Counted from the first letter of the stretch, positions 26,842-37,138 are shown. The stretch: 64,000 nucleotides of DNA from Fidelibacterota bacterium (GCA_002715465.1 PAYY01000007.1:40595-104594), one strand, 5' to 3'. The notes: generated by a model not told the origin, from the sequence alone. Translations and numbers: made by a program.

Positions 26842-29800
26842 TTAATTGCTGCAACAGCTGTAAACATTGTGCCAACAAATGCAAGTAATAACGGCCAGCT
26901 AGTAGACACAAATTGTTGAGAAGAGGGGTCTTCAAAAACGTGTATTTGAAATTCATGAGAGTTAGTTGCTCCCCTATCGTCAACAGCTGCTAACACAATA
27001 TCGTTTATACCTCGCTGAGCCATACGTGGTTTCCATCTTAACATTCCTGTATCAGGATCAAAGCGAGCATATTTTGGAATTTTTATCGGCCTAAGCTTCA
27101 CAGCATCACCATTTAGATCCTCCACAACCATTCTATAACGATATTCAAAATTTGTAAGAGCAACTGGTTTCGGTTGTGTTAAAACATTAGGAGCAATATT
27201 AACAAAAAGACGCGTTTCTTGAATGTCAGTAGTATACCCATCACTAAGTTCAACAGAAAATAATCGACTATTTATTTGGGAAGAAGTTGGGTTCCAAGTA
27301 ATTCTCCCATCCCTACTAATTTGCATTCCTTTAGGTGCTCTTAATAATTCGAATGATAAATCTTTATCAGAATTTTTATCCTCTACAACAACTTTATATT
27401 TATACAATTCATCAACACGGGCTATTTTCGGAGCGGTTGATATTATAGTAGGTGGGTGATTTATATATAACTCAAAACTCTGTTCATCACGAGTATATCC
27501 ATCACTTACCATATAAGTAATTGTATGAGTGTCATATTGATTAGTGTTGGGTGTCCAAGATAGTGTTCCAGAATGTTCATCGATAAACATTCCATCCGGG
27601 AAATCAAGAAGGCTATACCTAATAAAGGGAACTCTATTGACAAGAACTTTAGGTGGCTTCCCTTTGTTGCCTTGGAAAAAATGCCACAGAACATCTTTAA
27701 TCTTAACTGTACGCCCACCAACTCTATTAATGATTACAATTAACTTATCGTCTTCATAGAAAACATTTTGTACATATCTTTTAAGATTAATTCTTGCAAC
27801 AAGATTTTGGCTATTCTGATCAGATTCTTTTTCAAAATCAATAAGGATACTTTTTTTTGAATTAAATTCACCGATATATCTATCAATATTTTCACGATAT
27901 ACATCATCTTCAATCTCAATCGAGTACACTCGACTATCCTTTATAGAATTGATGGCAGTTATTTTTGAGAAAGACATTAGAGACCCTTCATTCAAATCTT
28001 CAATTCCTATGTCATATAAATATGGTTCTCCAACGGTTCCTAATGTTGGAGGTTCTGAAATAATTTCGATGGGGGCATTGACAAAGAAATCATATGATTG
28101 TATGTGAGACATATGCCCATCTGAGATTTCAAGCTCGGCAGTTGATAAGTCTAAATTAGCTTCATTTGGGACCCATAATATGCGACCAGTAGATGGATCA
28201 ATTCGCATACCCACAGGAAGTGAAATAGGTTCATATCTAATAATATCAAATTCATTAGGATCATCTATGATTAACTGAAAATCAAAAGTGTCGTTTAAGG
28301 CAATATTTGTCATTAAATCAGGCACTGAAGAAAGAATCGGCGGATGATTTACAAAAATAGAAACATATTGCGTGTCAATAGCAATGCCATGATTTGCTGT
28401 AACTACAAATTTCTGCGTATCTATCTGAGTGCTTTGTGGTGTCCAGGTTATCAACCCTGTATTATCTACCATCATTCCATAAGGAGAATAAACAAGATTA
28501 TATAGTAATTCATGCTGTTTTTCCTCAGGCATATGGACATTTAGATTATATCTATACTCTTCATTAATAGTAGCTGTTCGTTCAGGCAATGAAGTGATAA
28601 CTACTTGCCCTCGAGAATATAGTTGAAGGTTTTGAACGTCTCTATCAAAACCATCGGAAGCTACTATACGAACTTCATAAATATTTATATGTGAAGCATC
28701 AGTTTTCCAATTTAACAAACCTGATTGATCAATTTCCATGCCTGAAGGCGCTTTTTCTAAGGAATACCGTATAAATGCATCTTCATTTTTGTCTTTAGTA
28801 TCAAGTTGATAAATAAAGGGCTCACCTGCAACAAACTCTGTTTGATCCGGTTGTGATACAATAGATGGGGGATCATTTACATATATCCAAAAACGCGATT
28901 CAATAGTTGCTAATTCCGGGATTACTTGATATGTCACGACACCCTCTTCATCTGTTGTCAAAATATCTACGGTTTCTCCAACTTTCATTTTTAGTAGAAA
29001 AGAAAGTTGATAGGCACCCAATTGTAGATCATCAGGCACCCATTCAATGGAACGGGTATCGTAATGAAAGTACATTCCTCGAGGAGGAGGCTCTATCCAA
29101 CGAAAACTAAAAAACTCCCTATCATCTTCTTCAGGAATAGTATAAGCAAAGGTTTGGTTAACTGGGAGAACATAAGTTGGCAGTATACCAATTGGGAGAG
29201 GTTGACCTTCAGCAGGTGGAATTATTGGCATTTCTTCAATAGTTTCTTCAATACGAGCTTGAGGAATATATGTGTCAACGAGAATTTCTTCAGGATATTC
29301 TGGTAATGAACCAAATTCAAAATAAAAAATCTCACTTTGTTGGCCAGTCCACCCACCTGCTATTACAGTACCGAGATAAATATCATCTACAATTTCAGGA
29401 ACAACAGAAAATATCTGGGGCCCATCATTTTCTTCATTTGCTCCAATTGAAAAATACTCATTTAACGGTGGTTCTCCTTCTTTAGCCCCATAAGAGACGG
29501 TAATTACTCCTTGTTGGCCACTTATTAATAGTAAGTCATTAATATCGTCCTGATTAAAGTCAGCAATTTTTAAATCTGAAAGAGGGCCTGCATCGATGCC
29601 AAGTTCTTCAATATTAATTCCTAAAGAATTCATTGACAATGATAGAACGTGACCAGATTGGAAGGGTATAAGGATATTATCTACTTCATTATTATTCAAA
29701 TTTGTTAAATTAATTGATCTTGAAAGTATATTAGACATACCAGGGATTCTTTGCATTTGATCAGGGCCAATATTTAAGATCCCATTAGAATTAAAAAATG

Positions 29801-30518
29801 TTTGTATTCGTAACACATTTTTTTCTGGACTAAATGCAATAATATCAGAAAGTCCATCTCGTCCAAAGTCAACACCAGCAACATGAATATCACCAGCACT
29901 TGTAGAAAAATCAGAAAGGAGAAAAGTAAGGACTTCATTGAAAATTTCTTGGCCATTATTTTCTTGGATGTCAACAATTGTTATTACTGATTCTGGACCA
30001 CTAAGAGCAATTGCCACTTCTTCTTTCCCATCTCCATTAAGATCCACAATGTCTATATTATTAATTAATTGACGACTATCTGGAGATGTAAGAGCTGAAG
30101 AAATAATTGGCGAACGAGAAAAACTTTCTTGTTCCCAATTATAGACATAAATAATACCTTGGGTTAAATCTGAATTTTCTGAGACTTGTACATTCGCAGC
30201 TAATAATAATTCGTATGTACCGCTACCATTAAGATCTGCTAGACGGACCTCAACTATTTCACCATTTATGTTTTGGGGTGAATCAACATTCCAAATTAGT
30301 TGAGGAAAACCTAAATCATCAATTTCATAATAAGCTATACGTGATAAAGGTTCAGAAGTTTCTGAAGTTTCTTCAAACGCCAAAAATTCCACAAGATCAT
30401 CATTATCTAAATCAAAAACTCCGTCTATATGTATAATTTGGAGATTTTGACCTTTGGAAAAATCACAAAGAACAAAAATCAATAAAGAGAATGTAAAATA
30501 ATGTTTGATTTTATTCAA
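26838..30518 (-). CDS. Giant FG-GAP/Ig-like repeat surface protein
   Basis: 1226 residues, exported. Seen: a signal peptide (HYFTFSLLIFVLCDFSKG), then FG-GAP/VCBS-like calcium-binding repeats to about residue 400 (DLNGDGKEEVAIAL, DFNQDDINDLLLIS), then from about 440 onward a run of He_PIG/cadherin-like Ig modules with the recurring pattern PxGMxIDxxxGxxxWxP and a closing F-V-N-x-P-P. An unusual segment interrupts the repeats near residues 860-960. The C-terminus is hydrophobic (WPLLLAFVGTMFTAVAAIN) and may anchor it. It is probably a surface adhesin or structural protein. It overlaps the upstream paralogue by eight bases. Confidence 0.85.
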   Translation of the reverse strand: MNKIKHYFTFSLLIFVLCDFSKGQNLQIIHIDGVFDLDNDDLVEFLAFEETSETSEPLSRIAYYEIDDLGFPQLIWNVDSPQNINGEIVEVRLADLNGSGTYELLLAANVQVSENSDLTQGIIYVYNWEQESFSRSPIISSALTSPDSRQLINNIDIVDLNGDGKEEVAIALSGPESVITIVDIQENNGQEIFNEVLTFLLSDFSTSAGDIHVAGVDFGRDGLSDIIAFSPEKNVLRIQTFFNSNGILNIGPDQMQRIPGMSNILSRSINLTNLNNNEVDNILIPFQSGHVLSLSMNSLGINIEELGIDAGPLSDLKIADFNQDDINDLLLISGQQGVITVSYGAKEGEPPLNEYFSIGANEENDGPQIFSVVPEIVDDIYLGTVIAGGWTGQQSEIFYFEFGSLPEYPEEILVDTYIPQARIEETIEEMPIIPPAEGQPLPIGILPTYVLPVNQTFAYTIPEEDDREFFSFRWIEPPPRGMYFHYDTRSIEWVPDDLQLGAYQLSFLLKMKVGETVDILTTDEEGVVTYQVIPELATIESRFWIYVNDPPSIVSQPDQTEFVAGEPFIYQLDTKDKNEDAFIRYSLEKAPSGMEIDQSGLLNWKTDASHINIYEVRIVASDGFDRDVQNLQLYSRGQVVITSLPERTATINEEYRYNLNVHMPEEKQHELLYNLVYSPYGMMVDNTGLITWTPQSTQIDTQKFVVTANHGIAIDTQYVSIFVNHPPILSSVPDLMTNIALNDTFDFQLIIDDPNEFDIIRYEPISLPVGMRIDPSTGRILWVPNEANLDLSTAELEISDGHMSHIQSYDFFVNAPIEIISEPPTLGTVGEPYLYDIGIEDLNEGSLMSFSKITAINSIKDSRVYSIEIEDDVYRENIDRYIGEFNSKKSILIDFEKESDQNSQNLVARINLKRYVQNVFYEDDKLIVIINRVGGRTVKIKDVLWHFFQGNKGKPPKVLVNRVPFIRYSLLDFPDGMFIDEHSGTLSWTPNTNQYDTHTITYMVSDGYTRDEQSFELYINHPPTIISTAPKIARVDELYKYKVVVEDKNSDKDLSFELLRAPKGMQISRDGRITWNPTSSQINSRLFSVELSDGYTTDIQETRLFVNIAPNVLTQPKPVALTNFEYRYRMVVEDLNGDAVKLRPIKIPKYARFDPDTGMLRWKPRMAQRGINDIVLAAVDDRGATNSHEFQIHVFEDPSSQQFVSTSWPLLLAFVGTMFTAVAAIN

Positions 30519-32190
30519 TTACAACCACCTTAAAAGTTACTAATTCAACTTGTGTTGTCGAACGGACCGAAACACCTTGACCCCGAACTTCATCTACAAT
30601 CGGTCGACTGCCTCCTCCTTGGATCATAATTTGAAACTCAAAATTTTGTAAACCAACTTGATCTTTAGAGGGTGTCCATATAATATTTTTTGTTGTTGAA
30701 TTATAAAATGCACCCTCAGGCAGTGAAACTTTACGGAATTGAGCCAATGTTCCTTTAGATGGTACAACGGGATAATTAAATTGTTGCCCTACAAAGGCTG
30801 TATCAGAAGTAATCATATTTTTTTTAGGATTATTTCCAAGATTAGATAAAGAAATCTGTTTCATCTTCCCTGACCTACCTAATAATGTTGATCCTGTGGT
30901 GGAAGAAGTGCTTAATTCTTTGTTAACGGAAGATATACTTACTGGTTTTAATTGTCCAGAAATGCCGTTAACTATATTGGACGAATCATTTTGAGAGCTA
31001 CCGATTACTGGAACAGCAGAAAGGCGCATTGTTGCTATATTATTTTGATCATTTGTTTGTTTTAAATCTGTTGGCTCATTAATAACAGACTTAGATTCAG
31101 TTACAGGGGTTTTGCTTAGGGCTAAATTTTGCAGATTATTACTACCTATTCCTAATTCAGCTCTAGTTAGCAATATATTGTTAATATCGGATTCTGTTAA
31201 TGGATTAGAAAATTGAAACAAACTTGTTTTTTCTGAATCTACGTTTGTTAAAAAAAATTTAGAACCTTGTTGTTTTAAAGCAAGTACAATGCCTGAAGAA
31301 AAAGGGAGAATAAGTTCATCCAAACCATCTGAATCAATATCGGCATTTATTAGCCCACTAGGAATTAAACCTATAGGATTTCTTTTATCAAATGGGTATG
31401 GTACACTTGCGGAAATTCCTTTAGAAAGTCCTTCTGAGTTGTTTAAGAAAATATGGAGTTTCATTATTTTTTCTTCAGGGGTTAAAGCAATTATATCCTG
31501 AGAGGAATTCCCATTATAATCAAATTTTGTAATATAGATGGGAGCATATCCTATACTTATATTTTGTGCAATAAGTGAAGTAATTATATCAAAAGTTTCG
31601 TTTTTTGAAATAGTATTAATAGATATAGACCTTATAGGGCTACTTTGTGCAAAAATAACTTCATCTTGTTTTTCCTTAAAATCCAAGTCTAATAAGGAAA
31701 AACTTGATGGACGTACCCGCAAACTATCATTTAAAGCTTTGAATGTGAACATAGGTTCAGGAGAAAAATCGATTTCAGTCCAAGGAAAAGCTTTTAACCA
31801 AAATGGCTCATCGGATCCAAGCCCTAAAAAAGAAGAGCGACTTAACAAAACAATATCAGGTAGAGCATTTCCATTAATGTCTCCAATTTCAGCCTTTATA
31901 ATTTGATCTAAGGTTGTGTAGCGCCACAACTCTATATGAGAGCCAAAATCATCAATTTCATAGAATACAGCACTAGACGGAAAATTGTCATTAAAGTTTT
32001 GTTTTTCTAATGCAAGAAATTCACTTAAGCCATCTCTATCAAAATCAAATGTTGGGCTTAAAGAAACCACGTTTTTTTGACCTAACATAAATGACGTAAA
32101 AATTCCTACTGCACAAAGAGTGCGGACAACGTTCATTACAGAACGTGACAGAAATGAGCAATGCTCAGCTGTTCGCGTTAAATAACACAT
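30511..32190 (-). CDS. FG-GAP/Ig-like repeat protein, paralogue of the downstream giant gene
   Basis: 559 residues from ATG 32190, which has GAGGTAAGG seven bases upstream. Seen: an N-terminal export signal around VVRTLCAVGIFTSFMLG, FG-GAP-like repeats (FDFDRDGLSEFLALE, DINGNALPDIVLL, DIDSDGLDELILPF), a Ser/Thr/Asn-rich linker, and one C-terminal Ig-like module with IIWTPSKDQVGLQNFEF. The first ~100 residues align with the start of the 1226-residue protein (EIDDxG, EFLAxE), so the two arose by duplication and probably act together. It is divergent from an outer-membrane protein gene. Confidence 0.8.
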   Translation of the reverse strand: MCYLTRTAEHCSFLSRSVMNVVRTLCAVGIFTSFMLGQKNVVSLSPTFDFDRDGLSEFLALEKQNFNDNFPSSAVFYEIDDFGSHIELWRYTTLDQIIKAEIGDINGNALPDIVLLSRSSFLGLGSDEPFWLKAFPWTEIDFSPEPMFTFKALNDSLRVRPSSFSLLDLDFKEKQDEVIFAQSSPIRSISINTISKNETFDIITSLIAQNISIGYAPIYITKFDYNGNSSQDIIALTPEEKIMKLHIFLNNSEGLSKGISASVPYPFDKRNPIGLIPSGLINADIDSDGLDELILPFSSGIVLALKQQGSKFFLTNVDSEKTSLFQFSNPLTESDINNILLTRAELGIGSNNLQNLALSKTPVTESKSVINEPTDLKQTNDQNNIATMRLSAVPVIGSSQNDSSNIVNGISGQLKPVSISSVNKELSTSSTTGSTLLGRSGKMKQISLSNLGNNPKKNMITSDTAFVGQQFNYPVVPSKGTLAQFRKVSLPEGAFYNSTTKNIIWTPSKDQVGLQNFEFQIMIQGGGSRPIVDEVRGQGVSVRSTTQVELVTFKVVVIE

Positions 32191-32370
32191 TTTTACCTTA
32201 CCTCGGCTAAATATAAGGAAGAAAGACAAAAAGTTGAGCTCTCTCCCTGAATGAATATATTTGGGCTCCTCGGCAAAACCAAGAAAAATTCCCTATATTA
32301 TAATTGGGACTTGTTCTTAAGATCATCAGAAAGTTAAATTGGGTTCTCGCTAATCCGAGGTGAGTATGAT

Positions 32371-33285
32371 ATGCGCAAAAAAATGACAACAAAATTCTTT
32401 ACATGCATTCTGCTAATGCAGGCACTTTTGTTTAGCCAAGAAGATTATTATCCCCCTGAGTCATTTTATGGTGGAGGAGTAGGTTTTAGCCAAATGTTTC
32501 TTTTTCAAAATTTAGGTGAGTTAAAAAGTTTTGAAATGTTGGGTGATAAAAATAGTTTTGGTTTTGATCTTACAAAATTTTCCTCACCGTTCATTCTTTA
32601 TGGAGGAGAAGGTTTCTCTAATATCACAGAAAAAATTAGAATAGGTGGTTTTGTAGGTACAAACAGTATTATGCGCACAAAAAAAACAACTCTTTTTCTT
32701 GATAAAAACGGTGATGGTCAATTAAATGTTGATAATGATGAACAGGCATCAACATATACATATGATTCTCAAGCAAAAATATCTCTTTGGCTGAGCGGAG
32801 CAACTATTGAATATCTCTTCCCAGTTTTTAGAGGTTTAGAATTATCTATTGGTTCAATGTTTGGTCTTGGCCGGTTAAATTTAAATATTGCTCAAACGGC
32901 TGTTAGCCCTTCTTGGCAAAACCAATTTATCCCAGCATTTAAATTAGATTCCACCTTAATTGAAGTAACGGATGAAAACTTAGATGGTACAATAACTGAT
33001 GCTGATTTATCATTTTATGAAGAAAATAAAATATTTTCCGGGACATCAAGAAAACTAACTGGATCAATGACATCAGTTTCTGGAACTTTTATGAATATTC
33101 AACCTTTTTTAGGAATAAAATTACAACTTTTAGATAGGATGGGTCTTAGATTGACAATCGGCTTTAATACAGGAACAATAACTGAAGAACAATGGAAAAC
33201 AGAAAATGGCACTCCAATTACTGATTCTCCTGAAACTGTTCTTGGCTCAATGGCGCTTAGAGCAATGATGTATTTTGGTTTATAG
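32371..33285 (+). CDS. Exported outer-membrane beta-barrel-like protein
   Basis: 304 residues. Seen: a signal peptide (KFFTCILLMQALLFS), Gly-rich strand-like segments (FYGGGVGFSQMFLF, LRLTIGFNTGTITE), and EF-hand-like DKNGDGQLNVDND near residue 110, ending MMYFGL with a terminal aromatic. I do not recognise a named family. The ribosome site GAGGTGA lies in TCCGAGGTGA at 32354-32363. Divergence from the FG-GAP pair suggests a shared control region and possibly a shared structure. Confidence 0.65.
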   Translation: MRKKMTTKFFTCILLMQALLFSQEDYYPPESFYGGGVGFSQMFLFQNLGELKSFEMLGDKNSFGFDLTKFSSPFILYGGEGFSNITEKIRIGGFVGTNSIMRTKKTTLFLDKNGDGQLNVDNDEQASTYTYDSQAKISLWLSGATIEYLFPVFRGLELSIGSMFGLGRLNLNIAQTAVSPSWQNQFIPAFKLDSTLIEVTDENLDGTITDADLSFYEENKIFSGTSRKLTGSMTSVSGTFMNIQPFLGIKLQLLDRMGLRLTIGFNTGTITEEQWKTENGTPITDSPETVLGSMALRAMMYFGL

Positions 33286-33344
33286 TTGCAGTCCCTAATA
33301 ACTATAGTGTAAACTTGCTTTAGAATTATATATCGTACAGAACT

Positions 33345-34946
33345 ATGATTGCACATAAAGAAATAAATAAAAAACACAATTTTGCATTAATTGTTGCTCT
33401 TGCAGTTTTTATGTTGACCGCTGCGTTTATTGGTCCATCAGCTTATGTAAAAGCTGTTAATATCTATGATAAAATTAGAGTCCTAAATCAAATCATTTCT
33501 ATTGTTAATGAAAACTATGTAGAACCTGTTAATTGGGATGAGGCCTTAGATGGTGCATTCCTTGGTATGCTTGATGAATTAGATCCACACTCATCTTATA
33601 TTCCAAGGGATCACTTAGAGGGAATTACTGAACAATATCACGGGAAGTTTGAAGGTATTGGTATAGAATTTGATTTATTGGGAGGTTATATCACCGTTAT
33701 ATCTCCTGTAGTAGATTCTCCTTCTGATCGCGCAGGGCTTCAGCCAGGAGATAAAATAATTTCAATTGATGGGAAGGATGCATTTGGTATTTCCCGAGAA
33801 GAAGTATTTACAACTCTTAGAGGTCCAAAAGGTAGCGCGGTAAAAATAATGATCAAAAGAACTGGTGTTGAAGATCCTTTTGAAGTAGAAATAATTCGTG
33901 ATCAAATTCCAATTTATAGTCTTGTTGCATCTTTTATGATTGATGATGAAACAGGTTATATGCGTCTTACAAGATTTGCTTCCACAAGTGCTGAGGAAGT
34001 CTCAGAAGCAATAAACACTCTTCGATCAAAAGGGATGTCAAAACTTATTTTTGATTTAAGAACCAATAGTGGAGGCTATTTGGAGCAAGCTGTTAATATA
34101 GCAGATCTTTTTATTACTTCTAATGACACGCTTGTTTTTACAAATGGTAGAAAACCTGATATGTCGGAGGTTTATACAGCTAATCGGAATCAAGGTTACG
34201 GAGATTTTGCTATTATTGTTTTAATCAACCGATGGTCAGCTAGTGCAAGTGAAATTGTTGCTGGTGCAATCCAAGATCTAGATCGAGGTCTAGTAGTGGG
34301 AGAAACTAGTTTTGGAAAAGGATTAGTTCAAAGACAATGGCCTCTAAAAGATGGCTCAGCTCTTCGTGTAACTATTGCACGTTATTATACTCCAAGTGGT
34401 CGTTTAATACAGCGTCCGTATGATAAAGGTAATAGAGACTATTACCAGGATTTTGGCAAAAAAGATCGAGAAGAAGTCTTAGACTCACTGAGAATTGGAA
34501 AGCCAAAATATAAGACAAAAAAAGGCAGAGAAGTTTTTGGAGGAGGAGGAATTTCGCCTGATATTCACATTCCTTTGATTGAATATAATGCTGAAACTAA
34601 TAATCTGTTAGGAAACCCGAAAAGATTAACCTTCAATTGGGGGACTGGATTTGCAAATGAGAAAAAAGGAAATTGGAAGAATGTTCATCTTTTCAATCAA
34701 GAATTTCAAGTAACAGATGAAATTTTAAATGATTTTTATTCATTTGTTGGTGAAAAAGAGGTTATTTTCGATAAGGGAGACATAGGATCTGATAAGGCTT
34801 ATATCAAATCTGTGTTAAAAGCTGAAGTAGCTGGAGCTATTTGGGGGAGGTCGGCATATTATAATGTATTAGTCAGCAATGACCCCAACATAAGATCAGC
34901 CTTACCACATTTTGAAGTTGCAAAAGAGTTCCTTAATGCAAATTAG
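33345..34946 (+). CDS. C-terminal processing peptidase, S41 family
   Basis: 533 residues. Seen: an N-terminal membrane anchor (FALIVALAVFMLTAAFIG), a PDZ domain near residues 95-175 (GIGIEFDLLGGYITVISPVVDSPSDRAGLQPGDKI), and the protease core with FDLRTNSGGYLEQAVNIAD, the nucleophile Ser in RWSASASEIVAGA and the Lys in TSFGKGLVQ. It is a periplasmic serine protease of the CtpA/Prc class that trims or degrades exported proteins. The ~150-residue C-terminal extension beyond the core is common in FCB homologues. Confidence 0.94.
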   Translation: MIAHKEINKKHNFALIVALAVFMLTAAFIGPSAYVKAVNIYDKIRVLNQIISIVNENYVEPVNWDEALDGAFLGMLDELDPHSSYIPRDHLEGITEQYHGKFEGIGIEFDLLGGYITVISPVVDSPSDRAGLQPGDKIISIDGKDAFGISREEVFTTLRGPKGSAVKIMIKRTGVEDPFEVEIIRDQIPIYSLVASFMIDDETGYMRLTRFASTSAEEVSEAINTLRSKGMSKLIFDLRTNSGGYLEQAVNIADLFITSNDTLVFTNGRKPDMSEVYTANRNQGYGDFAIIVLINRWSASASEIVAGAIQDLDRGLVVGETSFGKGLVQRQWPLKDGSALRVTIARYYTPSGRLIQRPYDKGNRDYYQDFGKKDREEVLDSLRIGKPKYKTKKGREVFGGGGISPDIHIPLIEYNAETNNLLGNPKRLTFNWGTGFANEKKGNWKNVHLFNQEFQVTDEILNDFYSFVGEKEVIFDKGDIGSDKAYIKSVLKAEVAGAIWGRSAYYNVLVSNDPNIRSALPHFEVAKEFLNAN

Positions 34947-34984
34947 TGTGGCTAATATTCTTTGAAGTTTTTATGAAAGGTAGT

Positions 34985-35013
34985 TTGACATTCCTTGATG
35001 GGAGCATTATTTT
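34985..35013 (+). promoter_or_regulatory. Likely promoter of the ExbB-ExbD-TonB operon
   Basis: TTGACA (34985-34990) and TATTTT (35008-35013) are separated by 17 bases, a good sigma-70 arrangement in the 100-base gap before the ExbB-like gene. AAGGAG precedes its ATG. Confidence 0.5.
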
Positions 35014-35046
35014 CTGGTACGTTTATGAGGTTTTAGTAAGGAGAAT

Positions 35047-35670
35047 ATGGTAATGGTACAGTATTTTTTAGATGGGGGTCCTTTTATGTACCCTATTCTT
35101 GGTCTTTTGATTTTTGGTTTAGGGTTTGGTATTGAAAGGGTATACACTCTCTTTCGAGCTTCAGTGAATGCTAAAAAATTCATGGATAGTATTCGCACAG
35201 CTTTACATGATGAAGGTCATGATAAAGCATTAGAGATCTGTTCAAATACTCGTGGTCCTGTTGCGGAGGTATTTCACGCTGGCTTAAGTCGGGCTCATCG
35301 CGGTATAGATGCTGTAGAGAAAGGTATAGAGAATGCTGGGACTATAGAGATGGCATTTCTTGAAAAAAACATGGTTTGGCTGAGTACAGTTGTAACTTTA
35401 GCTCCAATGTTAGGATTTACAGGAACTGTGGCTGGTATGATTCAAGCTTTTGATGATATAAAAGCAGCAAACGATATATCTCCGGCTGTTGTAGCTGGTG
35501 GTATCTCTATAGCACTATTGACGACGCTTTTCGGATTAGTTGTAGCGATAATTATTCAGACATTTCAAAATTTTCTCATCACAAGAGTTGATAAATTAAT
35601 TATTGACATGGAGGAAAACTCTGTTCTTTTATTAGACGAGTTAATTGAAATGAAAGGTGATGATAAATAG
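35047..35670 (+). CDS. exbB: MotA/TolQ/ExbB proton channel protein
   Basis: 207 residues with three membrane segments. Seen: an N-terminal helix (MYPILGLLIFGLGFGIERVYTLF), a cytoplasmic loop, and the channel helices LSTVVTLAPMLGFTGTVAGMIQAF and VAGGISIALLTTLFGLVVAIIIQ, the family signature. With two ExbD proteins and TonB it forms the inner-membrane motor that energises outer-membrane transport. RBS AAGGAG sits seven bases before ATG 35047. Confidence 0.93.
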   Translation: MVMVQYFLDGGPFMYPILGLLIFGLGFGIERVYTLFRASVNAKKFMDSIRTALHDEGHDKALEICSNTRGPVAEVFHAGLSRAHRGIDAVEKGIENAGTIEMAFLEKNMVWLSTVVTLAPMLGFTGTVAGMIQAFDDIKAANDISPAVVAGGISIALLTTLFGLVVAIIIQTFQNFLITRVDKLIIDMEENSVLLLDELIEMKGDDK

Positions 35671-35691
35671 GCTGATATAGCTATTGGAATT

Positions 35692-36084
35692 ATGAAAAAA
35701 CGAGTAAAAGCTGGAGAAATACCAAGTGGGTCCATGGCGGACATTGCTTTTTTACTACTAATTTTCTTTCTTGTTACTACAACAATTGATATGGACAAAG
35801 GTCTCGGTTTAGTTCTACCCCCTAAAGGTGAAGAGAAAGAAATACCCAAAAAGAATATAGCAAATATTCTCATCAATGCTAGAGGCGATGTTTTATTAGA
35901 TAAAGAACCTCTTCAAATTAAAGATATTCGACAGGTGGTAATAGAAAAGATGGCTGCTAATGACAAACTTATTTTTTCTGTGAAAACTCACCCAAAAGCT
36001 AAATATCAAGCTTACGTAGAAGTCTTAGATCAGTTGAAAATGGCAAATGCAACTCGGATTTCTATAGCGGAAACAGAACAATGA
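35692..36084 (+). CDS. exbD: ExbD/TolR family protein 1
   Basis: 130 residues. Seen: one membrane helix after a short basic cytoplasmic tail, with the conserved membrane Asp in PSGSMADIAFLLLIFFLVTTT (proton path), followed by a periplasmic TolR-like domain. It is one of two adjacent ExbD genes; many FCB bacteria carry such pairs. It overlaps the second copy by four bases (ATGA). Confidence 0.92.
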   Translation: MKKRVKAGEIPSGSMADIAFLLLIFFLVTTTIDMDKGLGLVLPPKGEEKEIPKKNIANILINARGDVLLDKEPLQIKDIRQVVIEKMAANDKLIFSVKTHPKAKYQAYVEVLDQLKMANATRISIAETEQ

Positions 36085-36494
36085 AGTTTGCAGCCAAGAC
36101 TAAAGTATCAGGAGATATACCTACATCATCTATGCCAGACATCATTTTTATGTTGCTTATTTTCTTTATGGTAACAACAGTGCTCCGTGAATATGAGGGT
36201 TTGAATGTTTTTTTACCACAGGCTAGAAAGATTGAACGATTAGAATCAAAAAGGCACACCTCGCATATTTTTATTTCTAAAGATGGAATGATCTCTATTG
36301 ATGATAAAATCATTCCTATTGATAATGTTAAGCATGTGATGTATGACAAAAGGGTCGCAGATCCGCAATTAACGGTTTCTCTAAAAGCTGATAGAGAAGC
36401 CTCAATGGAACTTATAAGTGATATGCATAATGAACTTAGAGAGGCAGATGCGTTAAAAATTAATTATTCATCGAAAACAGCAGCACCTTTATGA
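36081..36494 (+). CDS. exbD: ExbD/TolR family protein 2
   Basis: 137 residues with the same architecture as the preceding gene: basic tail, PTSSMPDIIFMLLIFFMVTT with the membrane Asp, and a periplasmic domain. Overlaps both neighbours by four bases, so the operon is translationally coupled. The two ExbD copies are clearly diverged, so they may form a heteromeric stator. Confidence 0.92.
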   Translation: MKFAAKTKVSGDIPTSSMPDIIFMLLIFFMVTTVLREYEGLNVFLPQARKIERLESKRHTSHIFISKDGMISIDDKIIPIDNVKHVMYDKRVADPQLTVSLKADREASMELISDMHNELREADALKINYSSKTAAPL

Positions 36495-37138
36495 TTATTA
36501 GAAAAGATCCAAGTATATCTCTCAAATTACGCTATCCGATTATTGTGAGAATAACAACTCTTATATCAGTACTAATGCTCATCACCCTTCTTATCGCTTT
36601 TCCAAGGTTTGGTGTAAAAGAATTCTTAGAGAAGGAAATTCAAATTGAAATTGAACAATTTGATATTCCTCAAACTCAACAATTTGAATTGCCACCACCC
36701 CCTTCTCGTCCATCTATTCCTGTGGAGTCTGAGGATGAAGATTTAGCCGATGATGTTACAATAGAAGAAACTGAACTAGATGATTTTGTGGAATGGGATG
36801 CGCCGCCCCCTCCCCCCAATGAAGGGCCTCGTGTTAGGTTTATACCTTATGATGATCCTCCTGTACCACTAGGAGGATATGGTGCTATTCAGCGTAATAT
36901 TATTTATCCCGAAATAGCGCAAGAAGCAGGAATTGAAGGAACAGTTGTGATTCAGGCTTTTGTAGATAAAAAAGGAAAAGTTACAGATACGGTTGTTTTG
37001 AAAGGTATTCCCAATACAGGCTTAAATGAAGCAGCCATGACAGCTATCACAAAAACAAAATTTAAACCAGCAAAACAACGTGATAGAGCTGTTGGTGTTT
37101 GGATCTCTATACCTGTTAATTTTCGTTTGAAAGGTTAA
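36491..37138 (+). CDS. tonB: TonB-like energy transducer
   Basis: 215 residues. Seen: an N-terminal membrane helix (ITTLISVLMLITLLIAFPRFG), a Pro/Glu-rich periplasmic linker (FELPPPPSRPS, WDAPPPPPNEGP), and a C-terminal TonB domain with YPEIAQEAGIEGTVVIQAFVDKKG and GLNEAAMTAITKTKFKPAKQR. It transmits the ExbB/ExbD force to outer-membrane receptors. No receptor gene is adjacent. Confidence 0.94.
   Translation: MIIRKDPSISLKLRYPIIVRITTLISVLMLITLLIAFPRFGVKEFLEKEIQIEIEQFDIPQTQQFELPPPPSRPSIPVESEDEDLADDVTIEETELDDFVEWDAPPPPPNEGPRVRFIPYDDPPVPLGGYGAIQRNIIYPEIAQEAGIEGTVVIQAFVDKKGKVTDTVVLKGIPNTGLNEAAMTAITKTKFKPAKQRDRAVGVWISIPVNFRLKG

Noticed and set aside
35047..37138. ExbB-ExbD-ExbD-TonB as part of the new motor system
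   Set aside because: It is 14 kb away, with its own promoter and a standard TonB-type composition, so it is treated as the ordinary outer-membrane energising system.
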